A stretch of 64,000 nt of DNA from Umbilicaria muhlenbergii. Lineage: Eukaryota > Ascomycota > Lecanoromycetes > Umbilicariales > Umbilicariaceae. A model generated the notes under the pieces. The model was not told the DNA's origin, searched no databases, and worked only from the letters and a program-made list of their open reading frames with translations. The translations under genes and the position numbers were made by a program. The stretch is taken from the NCBI GenBank assembly GCA_000611775.1, contig KK106981.1, forward strand, positions 3,617,370 to 3,681,369, written 5' to 3'. Positions 1-11,396 of this stretch are shown here, one piece after another (within the stretch, counting starts at the first letter, position 1; every line of letters begins with the position of its first letter).

Positions 1-282
1 TCCGAGTGTTGCCTCAGTTAACTCAGACCCATTGCGAAGAACATGGCTGCGCCACAACTAGTCCCCTTCAAGAACTTCTTCTCCATAGGGTCTGAGCGCG
101 TTATTGATAATTACAGGCTGAAATCACTTCCAGACATGTAATTTAAGTTTAGTGCAATGCTCAGATATTTCTGCTGTGTACATCTGAGAAATACTTGTTT
201 TCTATCTAGTAATCAAAAACATAAACAAACTTCTCACACGTTGAGAACTTATCTCTTTACACTTATTTTCTGTCACTGCTCT

Positions 283-424
283 GCTGCCTTTTCTGCTGCC
301 TTTTCTGCTGTTTTGCTGCTGTTTTCTCTGCTGTTTTTTCTGCTGATTTTGCTGCTGTTTTCTCTGCTGTTTTTGCTGCGGTTTTCTCTGCTGTTTTTGC
401 TGCGGTTTTCTCTGCTGTTTTCTG
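283..424. repeat. CTG-rich degenerate tandem repeat
   Basis: A run of TTTTCTCTGCTG-like units contains two perfect 24-bp copies at 370-393 and 394-417, flanked by degenerate copies. On the minus strand it is open and would encode a Lys/Gln/Arg-rich tract. It lies inside the putative transposon and may be the remains of a charged transposase tail, or simply a microsatellite. Confidence 0.6.
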
Positions 425-807
425 CGCGCGCAAGTTTTGTGCATGTTATGCACATCACTATGCAGAAGTTATGCAAAATCTCTACATTTTCATCATACAG
501 AAGATTCTGTGCTAGGGATTTTTATATAACTCAGTCCGGAGGCTGCTATCAATGAGTCTAAATGGCGAAGCAATTTTGAGAGAGTGTGACCGTCTAGTTT
601 TTGAGATATAAGATCACTGTTTTGAACTGAAAAGTGCACTCTGTGAAGACTTAAGAAACTGTTCAATAACAAGACACTTTTTTGAAATACTGACTACAGC
701 ATTAGATAAAGCGGCCATTATATAATCTATTACAGTTGTAAAATTGAATAACAAAATTGTGGTTGATTTTGTGTGACAGTTGTGCCTACAAGACTTGAGA
801 TTTTGAC

Positions 808-868
808 ACGAAGCGTTTTCTATATACAGTCATAATGGGTGTGTGTACAGCTAAACGAAGCGTTTTCT
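808..868. repeat. 14-bp direct repeat pair in transposon-like region
   Basis: ACGAAGCGTTTTCT occurs at 808-821 and again at 855-868. It lies just inside the right subterminal repeat of the putative element. Function unknown. Confidence 0.5.
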
Positions 869-1000
869 GGCCTGTTTTTAGAATTACGCTCAGACCCTCC
901 CCGGAAAACGCACACAGTCAGCGTTTGTAGCTAATCCCAAAGGGCATTAGGGCCCGGCTAGTCCTAGCCGAGGCAGGGGGTTCTGAGTGACTGAGGCAAC

Positions 1001-1475
1001 AAAATCCTCTAGCTGCAACTACCTTGTCACCAGATCAGAGCAACATGAGATTCTTTTGCCGATGTGTGACAGCCCCTTACAATTACTATGTGATTCCTTT
1101 TCCACATCGCGCATAATGCAGTTATAAAAGGGTCTTCTTGCATAAAATCCCATTTTCTGACGTATCAAAACTTGCTTACTGTGAGAGAACACTAATAGGG
1201 TTACCTTACCGTATTTACCCTCTCGGCCAAGAGATCGGTTCCAGGGGAGATGACATCAGATGAAGCGTGCAGATGGTGTTCGTCCTCGGCACTCACTACA
1301 GAGATCTAGAAGGTTCCACTTGCTCCGTTTGGTTCTTTATGCAGAGACGAGCCTGGCCCAACGCTGGTTGCTTTCCCAGTCGGGCAGGCTCTCAACCAAG
1401 ACCCTGCTGCTGCCCCTCTCCTACGGTGACGTCAGCCGATCAGATGATGTCACTGGCTCGCCACCAGCTGCCGTG
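1001..1475. other. Promoter-proximal region of grg1, no gene seen
   Basis: No supported coding sequence. A TATA-like TTATAAAAG lies at about 1122-1130, more than 500 bp upstream of the grg1 start codon, so it may serve a distal start site or nothing. Confidence 0.4.
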
Positions 1476-1549
1476 CCCCACGGGAATTCCATCACATGCA
1501 GTTGCCTAGCCGCAATAGTGGGGCACGTCCCTGGGTACAAGAACCCCGC
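1476..1549. promoter_or_regulatory. Cluster of CreA-type sites upstream of grg1
   Basis: Three matches to the fungal carbon-catabolite repressor consensus SYGGGG lie within 75 bp: CCCCAC at 1476-1481 (GTGGGG on the minus strand), GTGGGG at 1518-1523, and CCCCGC at 1544-1549 (GCGGGG on the minus strand). They are 110-180 bp upstream of the start codon of a glucose-repressible gene, where such sites are expected. Binding is inferred only. Confidence 0.45.
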
Positions 1550-1657
1550 TTCAACCTGGTTCTCTTCCCTTTCCACATCAACAACGTCTCGAAATCCATT
1601 TCATCTCTCAAACCAAACTCAAACTCAACAACTCTTTCCAAACTACCAACCTACGCA

Positions 1658-2079
1658 ATGGAGACCGTCAAGTGAGTCTTCCACAGGCCCTGTTCATCTC
1701 CAGGGGAGCACTGCTAATCTCACCTCGGTAGGAACGCCGCCAACTACGTATCCGAGTCGGTTCAGGGTGGAGGTGCCACCGCTTCCAAGGAGGCCAACAA
1801 GAGTAAGTCTTCCTGTCTGGGCGATCCAGATTACTACACCATTTGTCCAACACCACGGCTAACATACCATCCTTTCTTCCAGACGTTGCCAAGGACAGCG
1901 ACGCTTCCCTCAGCTCCCGTGCCAGCGCTGCCAAGGATGCCGTTGGTGATAAGGTCGACGAGTCCAGCCACAACGTCAGTCAACCCTTTCCAACCTTGTA
2001 TACTCTTTCCATGTTCGTTACTGACTTGCTTTCACTGCAGACCAAGGCCGATGTCAACAAGGAGGCTGCTAAGCACTAA
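1658..2079 (+). CDS. grg1: Glucose-repressible protein Grg1/Ccg-1
   Basis: Four exons at 1658-1671, 1732-1802, 1883-1974 and 2041-2079 join in frame to 71 residues, the same length as Neurospora GRG-1/CCG-1. The product starts METVKNAANYVSESVQ and ends TKADVNKEAAKH, matching the family at both ends, with the conserved AAKDAVGDKVDESSHN segment between. All three introns (50-80 nt) have GT donors and AG acceptors. The protein is small, hydrophilic and without a signal peptide. In Neurospora the gene is induced by glucose starvation, stress and the clock; the biochemical role is unknown. CreA-like sites just upstream agree with glucose repression. Confidence 0.93.
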
Positions 2080-3480
2080 ATGTGCATAGCTCGCATATCG
2101 GGACTGTCATAGAGATACCCGGGTTGCTTTTGCGACGGCATAGCGAGAGACTGTTGTGCTATTAGCAGGTGGCTTACGAGCAATGAACACAGTCGACGAG
2201 CTTTAATGATCCTGTGCACCTGCAACGTGACGAAATATGACACCCTTGGTGTATTCTGATGATTCCCGCACCTATCGTGTGACCGATGACTACACCCTCA
2301 ATTCTTTGAAACACCAATTACGTGACAAATGCTTGACTTTAATTCCTCGATTACGTTGGACTTAGAATCCTCACCAGTCATTCCCCCACGACCCTCTGTT
2401 TCACCACCTTAGAGGACCTTGAAACATAGGCGAGTAGTAAGGTTGAGTGTTGTGCTTGTCGGCGATTTCTACATACGGCAGGTGTTAACTGTCACATGTA
2501 TATCTGACTACTTCCAACCGACTATCCAAGCAAACAAACCAAAACCGCCTCGTGTTCTCACAGCGTACGTTCTCCCATTTTAACAGCCAGACATAAAGAG
2601 TTCCGCAGCTACCACAATCATAGAACTAAAGGAGCTTTCCACTTATACGCTCTAGCCCTTGTCAAACGACAACCCGTGATTGTTACATTAACAACCCCAT
2701 GAACACACATATCTAACTCCAGCCACCTACCCGCTCGCTTCGCTGCGCTCGCTCCTAGGCCTAACCCCATATCGACGGCCTCGGTATTCTATTACTGCAG
2801 AGTTTTGCGCAGAATTCATCATCGTGGAAGGGGGGGAGGAGGTGGTAGCGAGCACTGTAAAGCGCTTGTGTTGCGAATGTTATCTTGGGCTGGGGTTTAG
2901 AATAGGTAGGCCTCGAATCGAGTGTTCTACTCCGAGTATGTTGTAGGGGGGCCGGTTGGTGTCAATGTACTCCGATAAGAAATGGGGGTGCCGTTTTACG
3001 AGGACCCCAACCCGGACACGGATTCCCGCTGATGCCCGATCACTTATTTAGTGCAAGGCAAGAGTTGACCCAGGCTTTGAGAACTTCAAGTCAAGTCTAA
3101 CGAGTGATATTTGAGTTGCCGTTATCCCCCTTCAGGACAGCAATGAATGATGGCGCAGAGTGAAGCTATCTCGGCTCTCAACAAGGAACGCCAGATAAGG
3201 GATAGGCGCCACCAAGCAAACTCGTCTCGGAAGAGAAAAGAGTGGGAAAAGAAGCGTTGAGTGGGTATCATCGTCGCGAAAACAAAACAACTCGAAAAAC
3301 CCAATTCGAGTACATCGACGAGGAAAATGAGCGCCTGTAAAGTCCTTCCCCCCAATGCATGCAAGTCATTCAGTCATTCATAGATCCATCCGTGCCCGCC
3401 CAGTCCAGTCCAGTCCAATCCACGAGCCAGACCCCATTCAATCGATCGACCCAGCGACCGAACCAAACCGTTTGCCTCAT
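2080..3480. other. Intergenic region between grg1 and the kinase gene, no gene seen
   Basis: About 1.4 kb between the 3' ends of two convergent genes. Only short, unconvincing open frames are present. It should hold both transcript ends. No tRNA or repeat family was recognised. Confidence 0.5.
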
Positions 3481-5505
3481 TCAGCTTTCCTTCCACTCGC
3501 TATTAATCTCTGCCAGCATCTCCTCGCAGCCATTAAGCCATCGACTCTCCAACACCTGCGTCACCGTCCACCGATTCTCACTCTGCATCTCCAAGCACCC
3601 TCTGACCAGCTCCAAGACCTCTTCTTCCGTGCCCGCCGCTCCCTTGGCCCGCCGCAGAGCCGATTGGTCCCATTTGCCGGCTAGGATCATCATCTGCACT
3701 CGCGGTTGCAAGATGTGCTGGAAGGGTAAATCGCCGACGAGGAGCGCGTAGACGATCACGCCGAAAGCCCATAGATCCACCACCGTGCTGAGGAGACCGG
3801 CGGGGCTGAGGATTAGCTCGGGGGACGCGTACTGCAGACTGCCTGCGATGGAGGTGCTGGTCTCGGATGGTCCGATGTTTCGCTGTGGAGGCCTGTCCGC
3901 GGCTCTCTCGTATGGATCCGGGGAGTTGCTGCGAGAATTACTGCGGGTTTCGTTGGTGATGAATTCCGAAAGACCGAAATCACAGAGAAGTAAATGGCCT
4001 CCTTCGATCGCGGCGTTCGGCCCGGAGAGGTCAATCAGACAGTTCTCCAACTTGAGATCTCGGTGCACGACACGGACATCGTGGTGAAGGTAGCGGATAG
4101 CAGAGGCGAGTTGGTACGCGTAGCGCCGGGCAAGATCTCGTGGGAGACCTTGTCTATTCGCGCGGACGAGGTCGAAGAGGGTGCCACCGGTGTTCAGCTT
4201 TGTGAAGCAAAAGGTTGCAAAGTCCGTGACATGGACCGCAATGAGCGGGAGAATATGTCGATGACTCAAGCACCGCCAGAGTCCCACTTCATGCTCGAAT
4301 TCGGCTTGTAGTTGCTCATTCTCAAGATCTGCTCTGCCAATGACCTGTTTTCGAACGATCTTGACGGCGCGGCAAACACGCTCCCCACCTTCGAGTGTGT
4401 ACGCCTCCCTGATAATGCTGAAGCCCCCAAAGCCAATCTGTTTCCCTAACACGTAGTCACCTATTTCTTGACCCTCCTCGTCCGGCTCAGGGGCTCGCTC
4501 CTCTTTGGCCCATTTCGATAAGAAGGCAACTGCTGGTGAGATGGATGATGATGTGGACCGGCGTGAACTTCGACGCCTGCCTTGAGGCGAACTTCCGGAT
4601 CTCTCAAGGATATAGCTCTTGGTCCTGCTAGAGCCTTGCCGTCTTACTAGTTTGGGCCACGCGCTTGATTCCTCAAGGGAGATGGGATGGTGAAAAGGTG
4701 AGTATGCAGAGATCGGGGAGAGGCATTCCATATTTCCGTTCGGCGGCGTGCGTACTTCTTCGGTGACTGGCGATGCTGTTGAGGCCGAGGTTAATGATGC
4801 GTCCCGCTCCAAGTCGGATGTTTTGTTATCACTCCTAAGGTTGTGGAGGATGGGGTACCGAGGGCTTTGAGGTAAACGCCGCCTAAGCAAGGACTCCCTC
4901 GGTTTGTCCGATGATATAGGGAGCTGGCCAGTAAGAGGACTGTAATTGGAGCGCTCTGCTTCAATTTGGGCTCTTCCGGGCAAGTGCGAGAGATGATGGG
5001 TTTCGGCCTGGAAAAGGGAACGGCCCCTTGGGGGAGTCTCGATATGTAGCTTGGGCAATGGCTCCTCCAAAGCATGCCGGTGCCCTGATTCGAGCGTAAC
5101 TTGCGGGTTAAAGCTTATGGAAGGCCGCCGGTTGCGAAGGAATTCCTCTAGCGGTGAGGGTTCGTAGTATCTGGACTCGTCAACAAAGCTATCGTTATCA
5201 GCCGGCCATGTCGGAAAGTCTGCAGCAGCTGCAGGCATGTCGATCGGCGGCGTGGGCGCATGACTCTCGTCATCCAAGTAAGCTAGGTGCCTCGCATTAC
5301 TGTCTGCGGCGCCGGCAGAAGCTTGATTCGTATCCGAGGGGCCTTGCTGTATTTCTGATAGCCAGGCATCATGATCTGCCAGCCTATCTGCTCCGTCGCT
5401 GCCATTGTCGCGGTTGGGCGACGGTCGTTTCGAGGCGGTGGGCGATAGGGATGCGGAGGTGTCTATTCTCAGCTTTTGGAACAACGGCTGCGTGTCGCAG
5501 GCCAT
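3481..5505 (-). CDS. Serine/threonine protein kinase with long disordered N-terminus
   Basis: From the first ATG in frame (5505) the product is 674 residues. Residues 1-345 are Ser/Pro-rich and probably disordered; the kinase domain fills about 350-665. Visible motifs are the glycine loop IGFGGFS (about 357), AVK with the ATP-binding Lys near 382, HRDLKLEN (481-488), DFG (509-511) and YASPE (about 559-563), where Ser replaces the usual Ala of APE. The DFG-to-SPE segment is about 50 residues, longer than usual, and rich in Ser and Asn. Catalytic residues are intact, so activity is expected. The fold looks CAMK/Snf1-like, but I do not recognise the orthologue. The frame stays open upstream to about 5718 without an ATG, so a spliced 5' exon is possible. 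Confidence 0.88.
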   Translation of the reverse strand: MACDTQPLFQKLRIDTSASLSPTASKRPSPNRDNGSDGADRLADHDAWLSEIQQGPSDTNQASAGAADSNARHLAYLDDESHAPTPPIDMPAAAADFPTWPADNDSFVDESRYYEPSPLEEFLRNRRPSISFNPQVTLESGHRHALEEPLPKLHIETPPRGRSLFQAETHHLSHLPGRAQIEAERSNYSPLTGQLPISSDKPRESLLRRRLPQSPRYPILHNLRSDNKTSDLERDASLTSASTASPVTEEVRTPPNGNMECLSPISAYSPFHHPISLEESSAWPKLVRRQGSSRTKSYILERSGSSPQGRRRSSRRSTSSSISPAVAFLSKWAKEERAPEPDEEGQEIGDYVLGKQIGFGGFSIIREAYTLEGGERVCRAVKIVRKQVIGRADLENEQLQAEFEHEVGLWRCLSHRHILPLIAVHVTDFATFCFTKLNTGGTLFDLVRANRQGLPRDLARRYAYQLASAIRYLHHDVRVVHRDLKLENCLIDLSGPNAAIEGGHLLLCDFGLSEFITNETRSNSRSNSPDPYERAADRPPQRNIGPSETSTSIAGSLQYASPELILSPAGLLSTVVDLWAFGVIVYALLVGDLPFQHILQPRVQMMILAGKWDQSALRRAKGAAGTEEEVLELVRGCLEMQSENRWTVTQVLESRWLNGCEEMLAEINSEWKES

Positions 5506-8485
5506 CCCCCACGGGGGCACCCGTACCCAGGGGTACGGAGCTCCCTGCTGTATCGTAGGCTGCAGCGGTGAATGCTTCAGGCGCTCCTCTCGCGATTCGG
5601 TGTTTCGGTAGGGAGTTGAAAGCGAGCCCGAGACGAGAGACCCCCGGTCAAGGAGAGTGCTCCGAGCGTCGCCCTGCTTCCTAGAACACCCGACCAGTGT
5701 GTATGACAAGATTAACAAGTTGTACAGGAAGGTGGCTATGCTGTTGCTCGATCACGAGGCGGGCGAGGTGAAACGACGATGAAGAAGTGCGATGAATGAA
5801 AGCGAGCGTATGAAGGTGGGAAACGGCGGGCTAAATGTCGAGGTGGAGGAGAGGGTGGTCTTTGTTCACCGATAAGAGGGAGGCCCCCACGTGGACGACT
5901 GCACAGTGATGGTGGCGCTTCCGTCCTGCGCCTCGTTTCAGTGCTCGCTCGACAATGGATAGGTTGAGATAGCAACGTGCATGAGGGACTTGGACTTGGC
6001 GACGAGGGAGAATGATGACTGCGACTGCTTGGAATGAAAATCGAGGGAGAAGATGGAGACTTGGATGGCTACTTAAATCCGCAAATCAGGTGGGGATGGA
6101 GTGGAGGAGAAATCGAATTCTCGTTTATCTTACCTAAGAGGTTGAGCCAGCCTAAGTTCAAGCTTAAGGGTCCGCTGGGTCTGTTGCTCCCGGCGAGGCA
6201 CAGCTTAATTCCAGTACCTTAGCAGCTTACCACGCTTACCTTAAGGTGCCTGACACTGCTCGTACCTTAAGGCATCGCCTACTGGCAGCTGCGGCCCCAC
6301 CGCATTCTTGGCAAGGCAGCACTTGCGTGACACTGTCCATCGACCTTCCTGCGCTCACCTCTCAGCCATCAGTGATTGGACCACCATGCTTCAAGGAATG
6401 GGACCGACAGTTCCGCAAGCAGCCGCTGGGGATCCGGAGCAAACTGCCTGCTCATTATGCCTGTATCGATGCCTTTGTCGATGCCTGTGTCCAAGTCGAT
6501 GCCAATAGTTGAGACAATTTGTGTGTCGTGCACAGCAACGAGCATCCCCCGAGACTGCCGGACAGCACCGCCCCGCCTCCGTTGGGATATTGTGCGTACC
6601 AATCAACAGACCGACCATCCCCATGTTTCCATTATATAACACATATGTACCTCTGCTCGCGACCACGATTTCTTCTCTTCTCATGCGCCAGATCTCCGCG
6701 GTATCACATACCACAGTGCTTGCGCATGTTCGTCTGTACGCACCGTTCGTGCTGCGCTCATAGCTTTCGAGCCATTCCGGGGCTGGGAGATGCACTTTTT
6801 ATGCTTTCTTGCTTCTATGCCGCCATACCCATCTTCACCACACCTGACGTCCCACACTCGGCGTGTGTATGACGTGACATCACTATAGCCAGATTGCTTG
6901 CGCAATAGGCTCATCAGACTTGACAAAGAGGCCATCAACGGGGTTTGCTAGCGAAGTGAACGCTGTACGCCTCTAATTAACCCGAAAGCCGCGCTTGGGT
7001 CACGTTGACCGGAAAAATAAACAAATCGGTACACACGGCGAGGGAAATCAGAGACTCAGAGGCCGGAAAACTCCCAGATTTCATTGAGCGAGCAGTGAGA
7101 GTCGTTCGCTGATGCGTTCCACATATATTTAACAGCTTCAAAAGCGATGATATTTGATTATAGGTTTCAATGGGTCGTACTATTCTTCCATTCGCTGTGC
7201 TCAAGTACATTCAAGGCTTTGTATGCAGGCTCCCTCCCGGGAGAACTGGGCTGTGGAGGCCATGTTTAGTTTGGAATTCAAAGCTTGCTCGAAGAACATT
7301 GATCATTTCATTTCATTACGTTTTTGCGCTGCGCTGTGTCTCACCGTCTCAACTTTTGCATCTTCTTGCTCCCAATCACAACATTGCGTTTTTCGACATC
7401 GTCCCTAAAGCGCCAAAGCCGGGCCCCGGACTCCGTAGACGTCAGTGTAGTACGACAGTCTTGAACGCCATGGCCAGGTACGTCAACCGGCCTCCGTGGA
7501 GATATTCGATGCGCGCGTGTCACCCGAAGAGACTCGGATTTTAGCTGGCACAGAAGCCTTGCTCTTACGCAATAACTTCTCCCCCTTGAATCTACAAAGC
7601 TTCCTAGAAGGTGCCAATTTCTGTCTTCGGAACTATGCTATGCCCCGTTGGTTGGAGACCTCACCGGCCCCCCTGGTGTCCATGTACCTCTGAGTTAGAT
7701 TGTCAAGAACGGAGGACGTCAGGTGAAGGAACGAATGGTAGTTTTGTCTTTTCGAGTCAGCCGTGCTGTTTTGATCAAAGCGTGCTCGCCTTACACTCAG
7801 TTTGGAAGTGTTAGGGCAAGCACCCTCTTTGTTACAAACACCTCCTAATCCACGGCGACAGGGACTGCTTGAAGCCTTTCCGGGAGCTTTCCTGATGCGA
7901 ACATGTTCAACCATCGCTTCCCACACGTCTGTCTGGACTTCTATAGGAAAGGTTTCAGAGAACGCTAGGAGAGGGGAGGTGGTTTGTGGTTAGCTCTGCT
8001 CGGATTTTATGATAGCTTTCAGTGTCCACTTCGTGAGCCAATGAGAAAAAGGTCAGAAGTAGATAAATCATATGTCTTGCAGGCAGCGCCTACGGTAGCT
8101 GAAGTGATAAAGTACGATGATATAACCTAAGTACCGAAGAAGATCAAACCATACCCTCCAGATTACTCTCTCAGCCATGATAATTATATTCTCGGGATTC
8201 ACGCGATCGATATGTTCAAGATAGGCTGGTTCCACAAGGGTCGCGTGCCAAAGCAAAGTAGGGGAGAACAATTAGCCGTAGTTGTGACTGTGAAGGCATC
8301 TCAGTAAAGGCAAAATGAACCCATGTCATGACGCTACCGTACCGAAAGCTCCGTTGGCGACGTGAAGCTTCAAGCTGTCGACGAGCACAGCAACGGCCGA
8401 CAAATTTCACAGCAATTTATATCCTACCCAGGCCTTCGAGGTAGATCGTGTTTTAATATTTCTGGACGGCGCTGTCACATCCACG
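5506..8485. other. Divergent intergenic region between kinase and mvp1, no gene seen
   Basis: About 3 kb between two gene starts that point away from each other; the part to 5718 is an open continuation of the kinase frame. It should hold both promoters. A short degenerate repeat of TCGATGCCTNTG type lies at about 6464-6508. Several frames of 60-135 codons exist, but none shows a recognisable domain or a splicing pattern I can support. Confidence 0.5.
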
Positions 8486-10901
8486 ATGTCGCTGTTCGGA
8501 AGCTCGCCTGACGATTCGAGCTTACCGTCGCATTCGCGGCCTCAGTCCAAGTCGCTCTTCGAAGACGATCCTACCCCTGGCGCGACGTCCAATGCCTCCC
8601 TGTTTGCAGATGAAGCCGACGGTAGCGGCCCCTCGCCCTGGGCCTTGCCAACGCCAAAGAAAGCTGGGCGAAGCGAGCTTGTCAAGACATTGCTGCCAGC
8701 ATCTGCAGTACCAGAAAGCTACATTGACATGTTCGATACCGTCTTAGAATCCGGAGATCGGCTTGGGTCAGGAATTAGCCTCACAGGCATCAAAAAGATC
8801 CTGGAAGATAGTGGACTGGATGCAACCGAGCAAGCTAGGGTTCTCAATTTAGTCATACCTGGTGGGAAAGAAGGCGCTGGGGGCTTGGGAAGGAGCGAGT
8901 TCAATGTTTTGCTTGCTCTCATAGGGCTATCGCAGGAGGATGAAGAGGCAACCTTAGATGGAGTGGATGAGCGACGGAAGAGTGAGTGCATCAATCTTGC
9001 TATTAGAGGTTTAAGTAAGGCCGCCAAGCTGACATTCGTGCTAGATCTTCCAAAACCATCATTGCCCTACATCAAGCGGATCAAGACAGCTAAGGTGTCA
9101 GAAAACCTTGGAGCGTCAACAGCGGAGCAACGTGAAGCAGCTCCGTCACAGAAACCAAAATCTTCAGCTCCGTCTCCGATGAAATCGCGTCAGATCCGCA
9201 GGGACTCATTGGAGAATTCAGAGGTGGATCCATGGGCTAGCCCGGAAATGCATGTCGGTCATACCCATCCAGTCAACAATGATCTCACGCCGAAGTCGAA
9301 CGGAACAACCGCGGCGAGACCGATAACAAACGGGCACAGCGGCCCCGTGAGAACCACAAGCGCCTTCACCACTCACCCAGAGTCGCCCACGAATACGTCA
9401 TTGAGCGCACCTCCCCCTCAAGAACCTCAATCTGGCGGTAGTGGAGAAGGGTGGGACGCCAGCGGCGGCTTCCCAAACGCCGATCAGTCAGGCCTGGGTC
9501 CCGAGGGGTTTGGACCTTCTGGTGATCGGCAACGAGACTCAAGTGGTAGTGCTATGGGTAGGTCAATTGGTGGTGGCCACACGACTAGTCGCGGCGTGGA
9601 GGAAATTGTTACGATTACAGTGCTCCCCGAGAAAGAGGGCATGTTCATGTTTCAGCATAGGAATTACGAGGTCAAGAGTGCTAGAAGATCAAGTACAGTC
9701 GTCCGACGATACAGCGATTTCGTATGGCTACTGGATTGTCTGCATAAGCGGTATCCATTTAGACAATTACCCTTGCTGCCTCCGAAGAGGGTTGCGGGTA
9801 TGTTCGGGCCTCTCTGTGATTGCGAATTGGACTAACTCAGATGTCTGACGAAGTGAACGGGAGGCATCTCTCGTCAGATGTGACGTTCATCGAAAAGCGG
9901 AGAAGAGGTCTCGCAAGGTTCACCAACGCCTTGGTCCGACATCCAGTCCTCGGTCAAGAGCAGCTTGTTGTCATGTTTTTGACGGTACCGACAGTGAGTA
10001 CAAATATAGTAAGATTTAGTTACAAGCCGGCTCATAATCAGCATCAGGAACTCGCCGTGTGGCGAAAGCAAGCTACGATTTCCGTACAAGAAGAGTTCTC
10101 CGGCAAGCCGCTTCCACCGGGCCTTGAAGACTCTCTTCCTACCAACCTAGCCGATACGTTCGACACTGTTCGAGCTGGCGTCCGTCGTTCGGCAGACGCC
10201 TATATCAGTCTCTGCAGTCTGCTTGAGCGCTTGGCGAAACGGAATCAAGGTTTAGCCGTGGACCAGTTGCGGTTTTCTCTCGCTCTGACAGCGCTGACAG
10301 AGCACTCGGACAGCACATACGCGGTAGACACTAATGACGTTCCCTCCCTCAATGCGGGGATCCACGCAACAGCCAAACACCTTTCCAACAGCCAGACTTT
10401 GCTAGAAGATGAAGCACGTGGCTGGGACGAGGGTGTGCTAGAAGACTTCAAGAGGCAAAGGGACACCCTAGTAGGCGTCCGAGATATGTTCGATCGGCGA
10501 GATCGATTTGCCAGGGACAACATCCCACAGCTTGAAAGGCGTATAGAAAATAATGAGAACAAATTGGCCGGTTTAAGAGGCAGGCCCGAAGGGACGGTGA
10601 AGCCTGGAGAAGCCGAGAAGGTCGAGCAAGCAATTCAGAGTGTAAGGACAGCCGTAGCCATGATGACCTACCTCGACTAACCGGATTGTAGGACAAACGA
10701 TCTATTGTAGAGCAACATGCGCGGGGCATCTTCATCAAAGAGTGCATACGAGACGAGTTGATATACTTCCAACAGTCACAGTATCATGTGACCAAGCTGC
10801 ATCAGGACTGGAGTCAGGAGCGGGTCAAATACGCCGAGCTCCAGGCGGACAACTGGAGAGCGTTGAGCGAGGAAGTGGAAAACATGCCAACAGGGGACTA
10901 G
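8486..10901 (+). CDS. mvp1: Sorting nexin Mvp1 (PX-BAR)
   Basis: Exons 8486-9797, 9854-9993, 10048-10641 and 10692-10901 join to 751 residues, normal for fungal Mvp1. The start MSLFGSSPDDS is typical. Residues 1-365 are low-complexity, with an EH-like segment near the start (MFDTVLESGDRLGSGIS). The PX domain begins near 372 and contains RRYSDFVWLLDCLHKRYPF and LPPKR, the phosphoinositide-binding pattern. The rest is a helical BAR-type region ending in QADNWRALSEEVENMPTGD. Mvp1 binds PI3P on endosomes and drives tubule formation for cargo recycling. Intron 1 has branch site GACTAAC and an unusual GAAG acceptor, chosen because the other nearby AG gives an immediate stop. Confidence 0.95.
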
Positions 10902-11396
10902 ATGGCTTGGTACTGAGTACAATGATTCGGAGCTTTGCCTCTGACAGCATTAGCAAGGTGTTGGGCGGTGTCGTACACAGTCAGATTGTCATATACCGGT
11001 GTTGACAAGACTATCTTTTCATGCAAAGTTTGCTATATAAGTTCAACGTGAGTCTCGTATTGCGTCGAAGATAACAAAGTCACCAGCAATCTTGCAGTGG
11101 GTAAGAGACCTAATGGTGAATGGCCACCGAGGAAGTTTAGGCACGAGTTTTGGCGTATCTCGGGCAGGTAGAGACGGGCGCGATAGGCTCCTCCAAGCAC
11201 CCGGACCCCTGTGGCTCCTGCCTAAGCGTGCTAAGGTCCCGGCGAATTGGTTCCGCCTTCGCCGATGCATTCAGCCCTACAACCTATCGTCACTTTGCAT
11301 TCGGTCATTGGTGATTGCTCTCCATTATACACATATCTACATTCTCTGAACTGCGTGGAGCCTGTGAGCCGTGCCATTCAGCCTTTTACTCTCACA
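10902..11396. other. Spacer between mvp1 and dcn1, no gene seen
   Basis: About 500 bp between tandem genes, expected to hold the mvp1 transcript end and the dcn1 promoter. No coding or RNA feature recognised. Confidence 0.5.

Larger units (their letters stand above)
8..1000. mobile_element. Putative decayed non-autonomous DNA transposon with terminal inverted repeats
   Basis: The two ends of this AT-rich kilobase are imperfect inverted repeats: 8-27 reads GTTGCCTCAGTTAACTCAGA and the reverse complement of 981-1000 is GTTGCCTCAGTCACTCAGAA. A perfect 12-bp subterminal inverted repeat (AGGGTCTGAGCG) lies at 87-98 and, inverted, at 888-899; its core also occurs near position 23. This layout is typical of DNA transposons that have lost their transposase. 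No intact transposase is present. Only seven bases of left flank are visible, so the target-site duplication cannot be read and the superfamily is unknown. The low GC content compared with the flanking DNA fits mutation of a repeat (for example RIP), but this was not measured. Confidence 0.5.

Noticed and set aside
2730-2756. GC-rich inverted-looking motif GCTCGCTTCGCTGCGCTCGC
   Set aside because: A simple low-complexity run of GCTCGC-like units; no stable hairpin followed by a T-run, and no associated gene end within reach.
7170-7693. Overlapping plus-strand frames upstream of mvp1
   Set aside because: No recognisable domain, and no donor/acceptor pair joins them into a credible protein.
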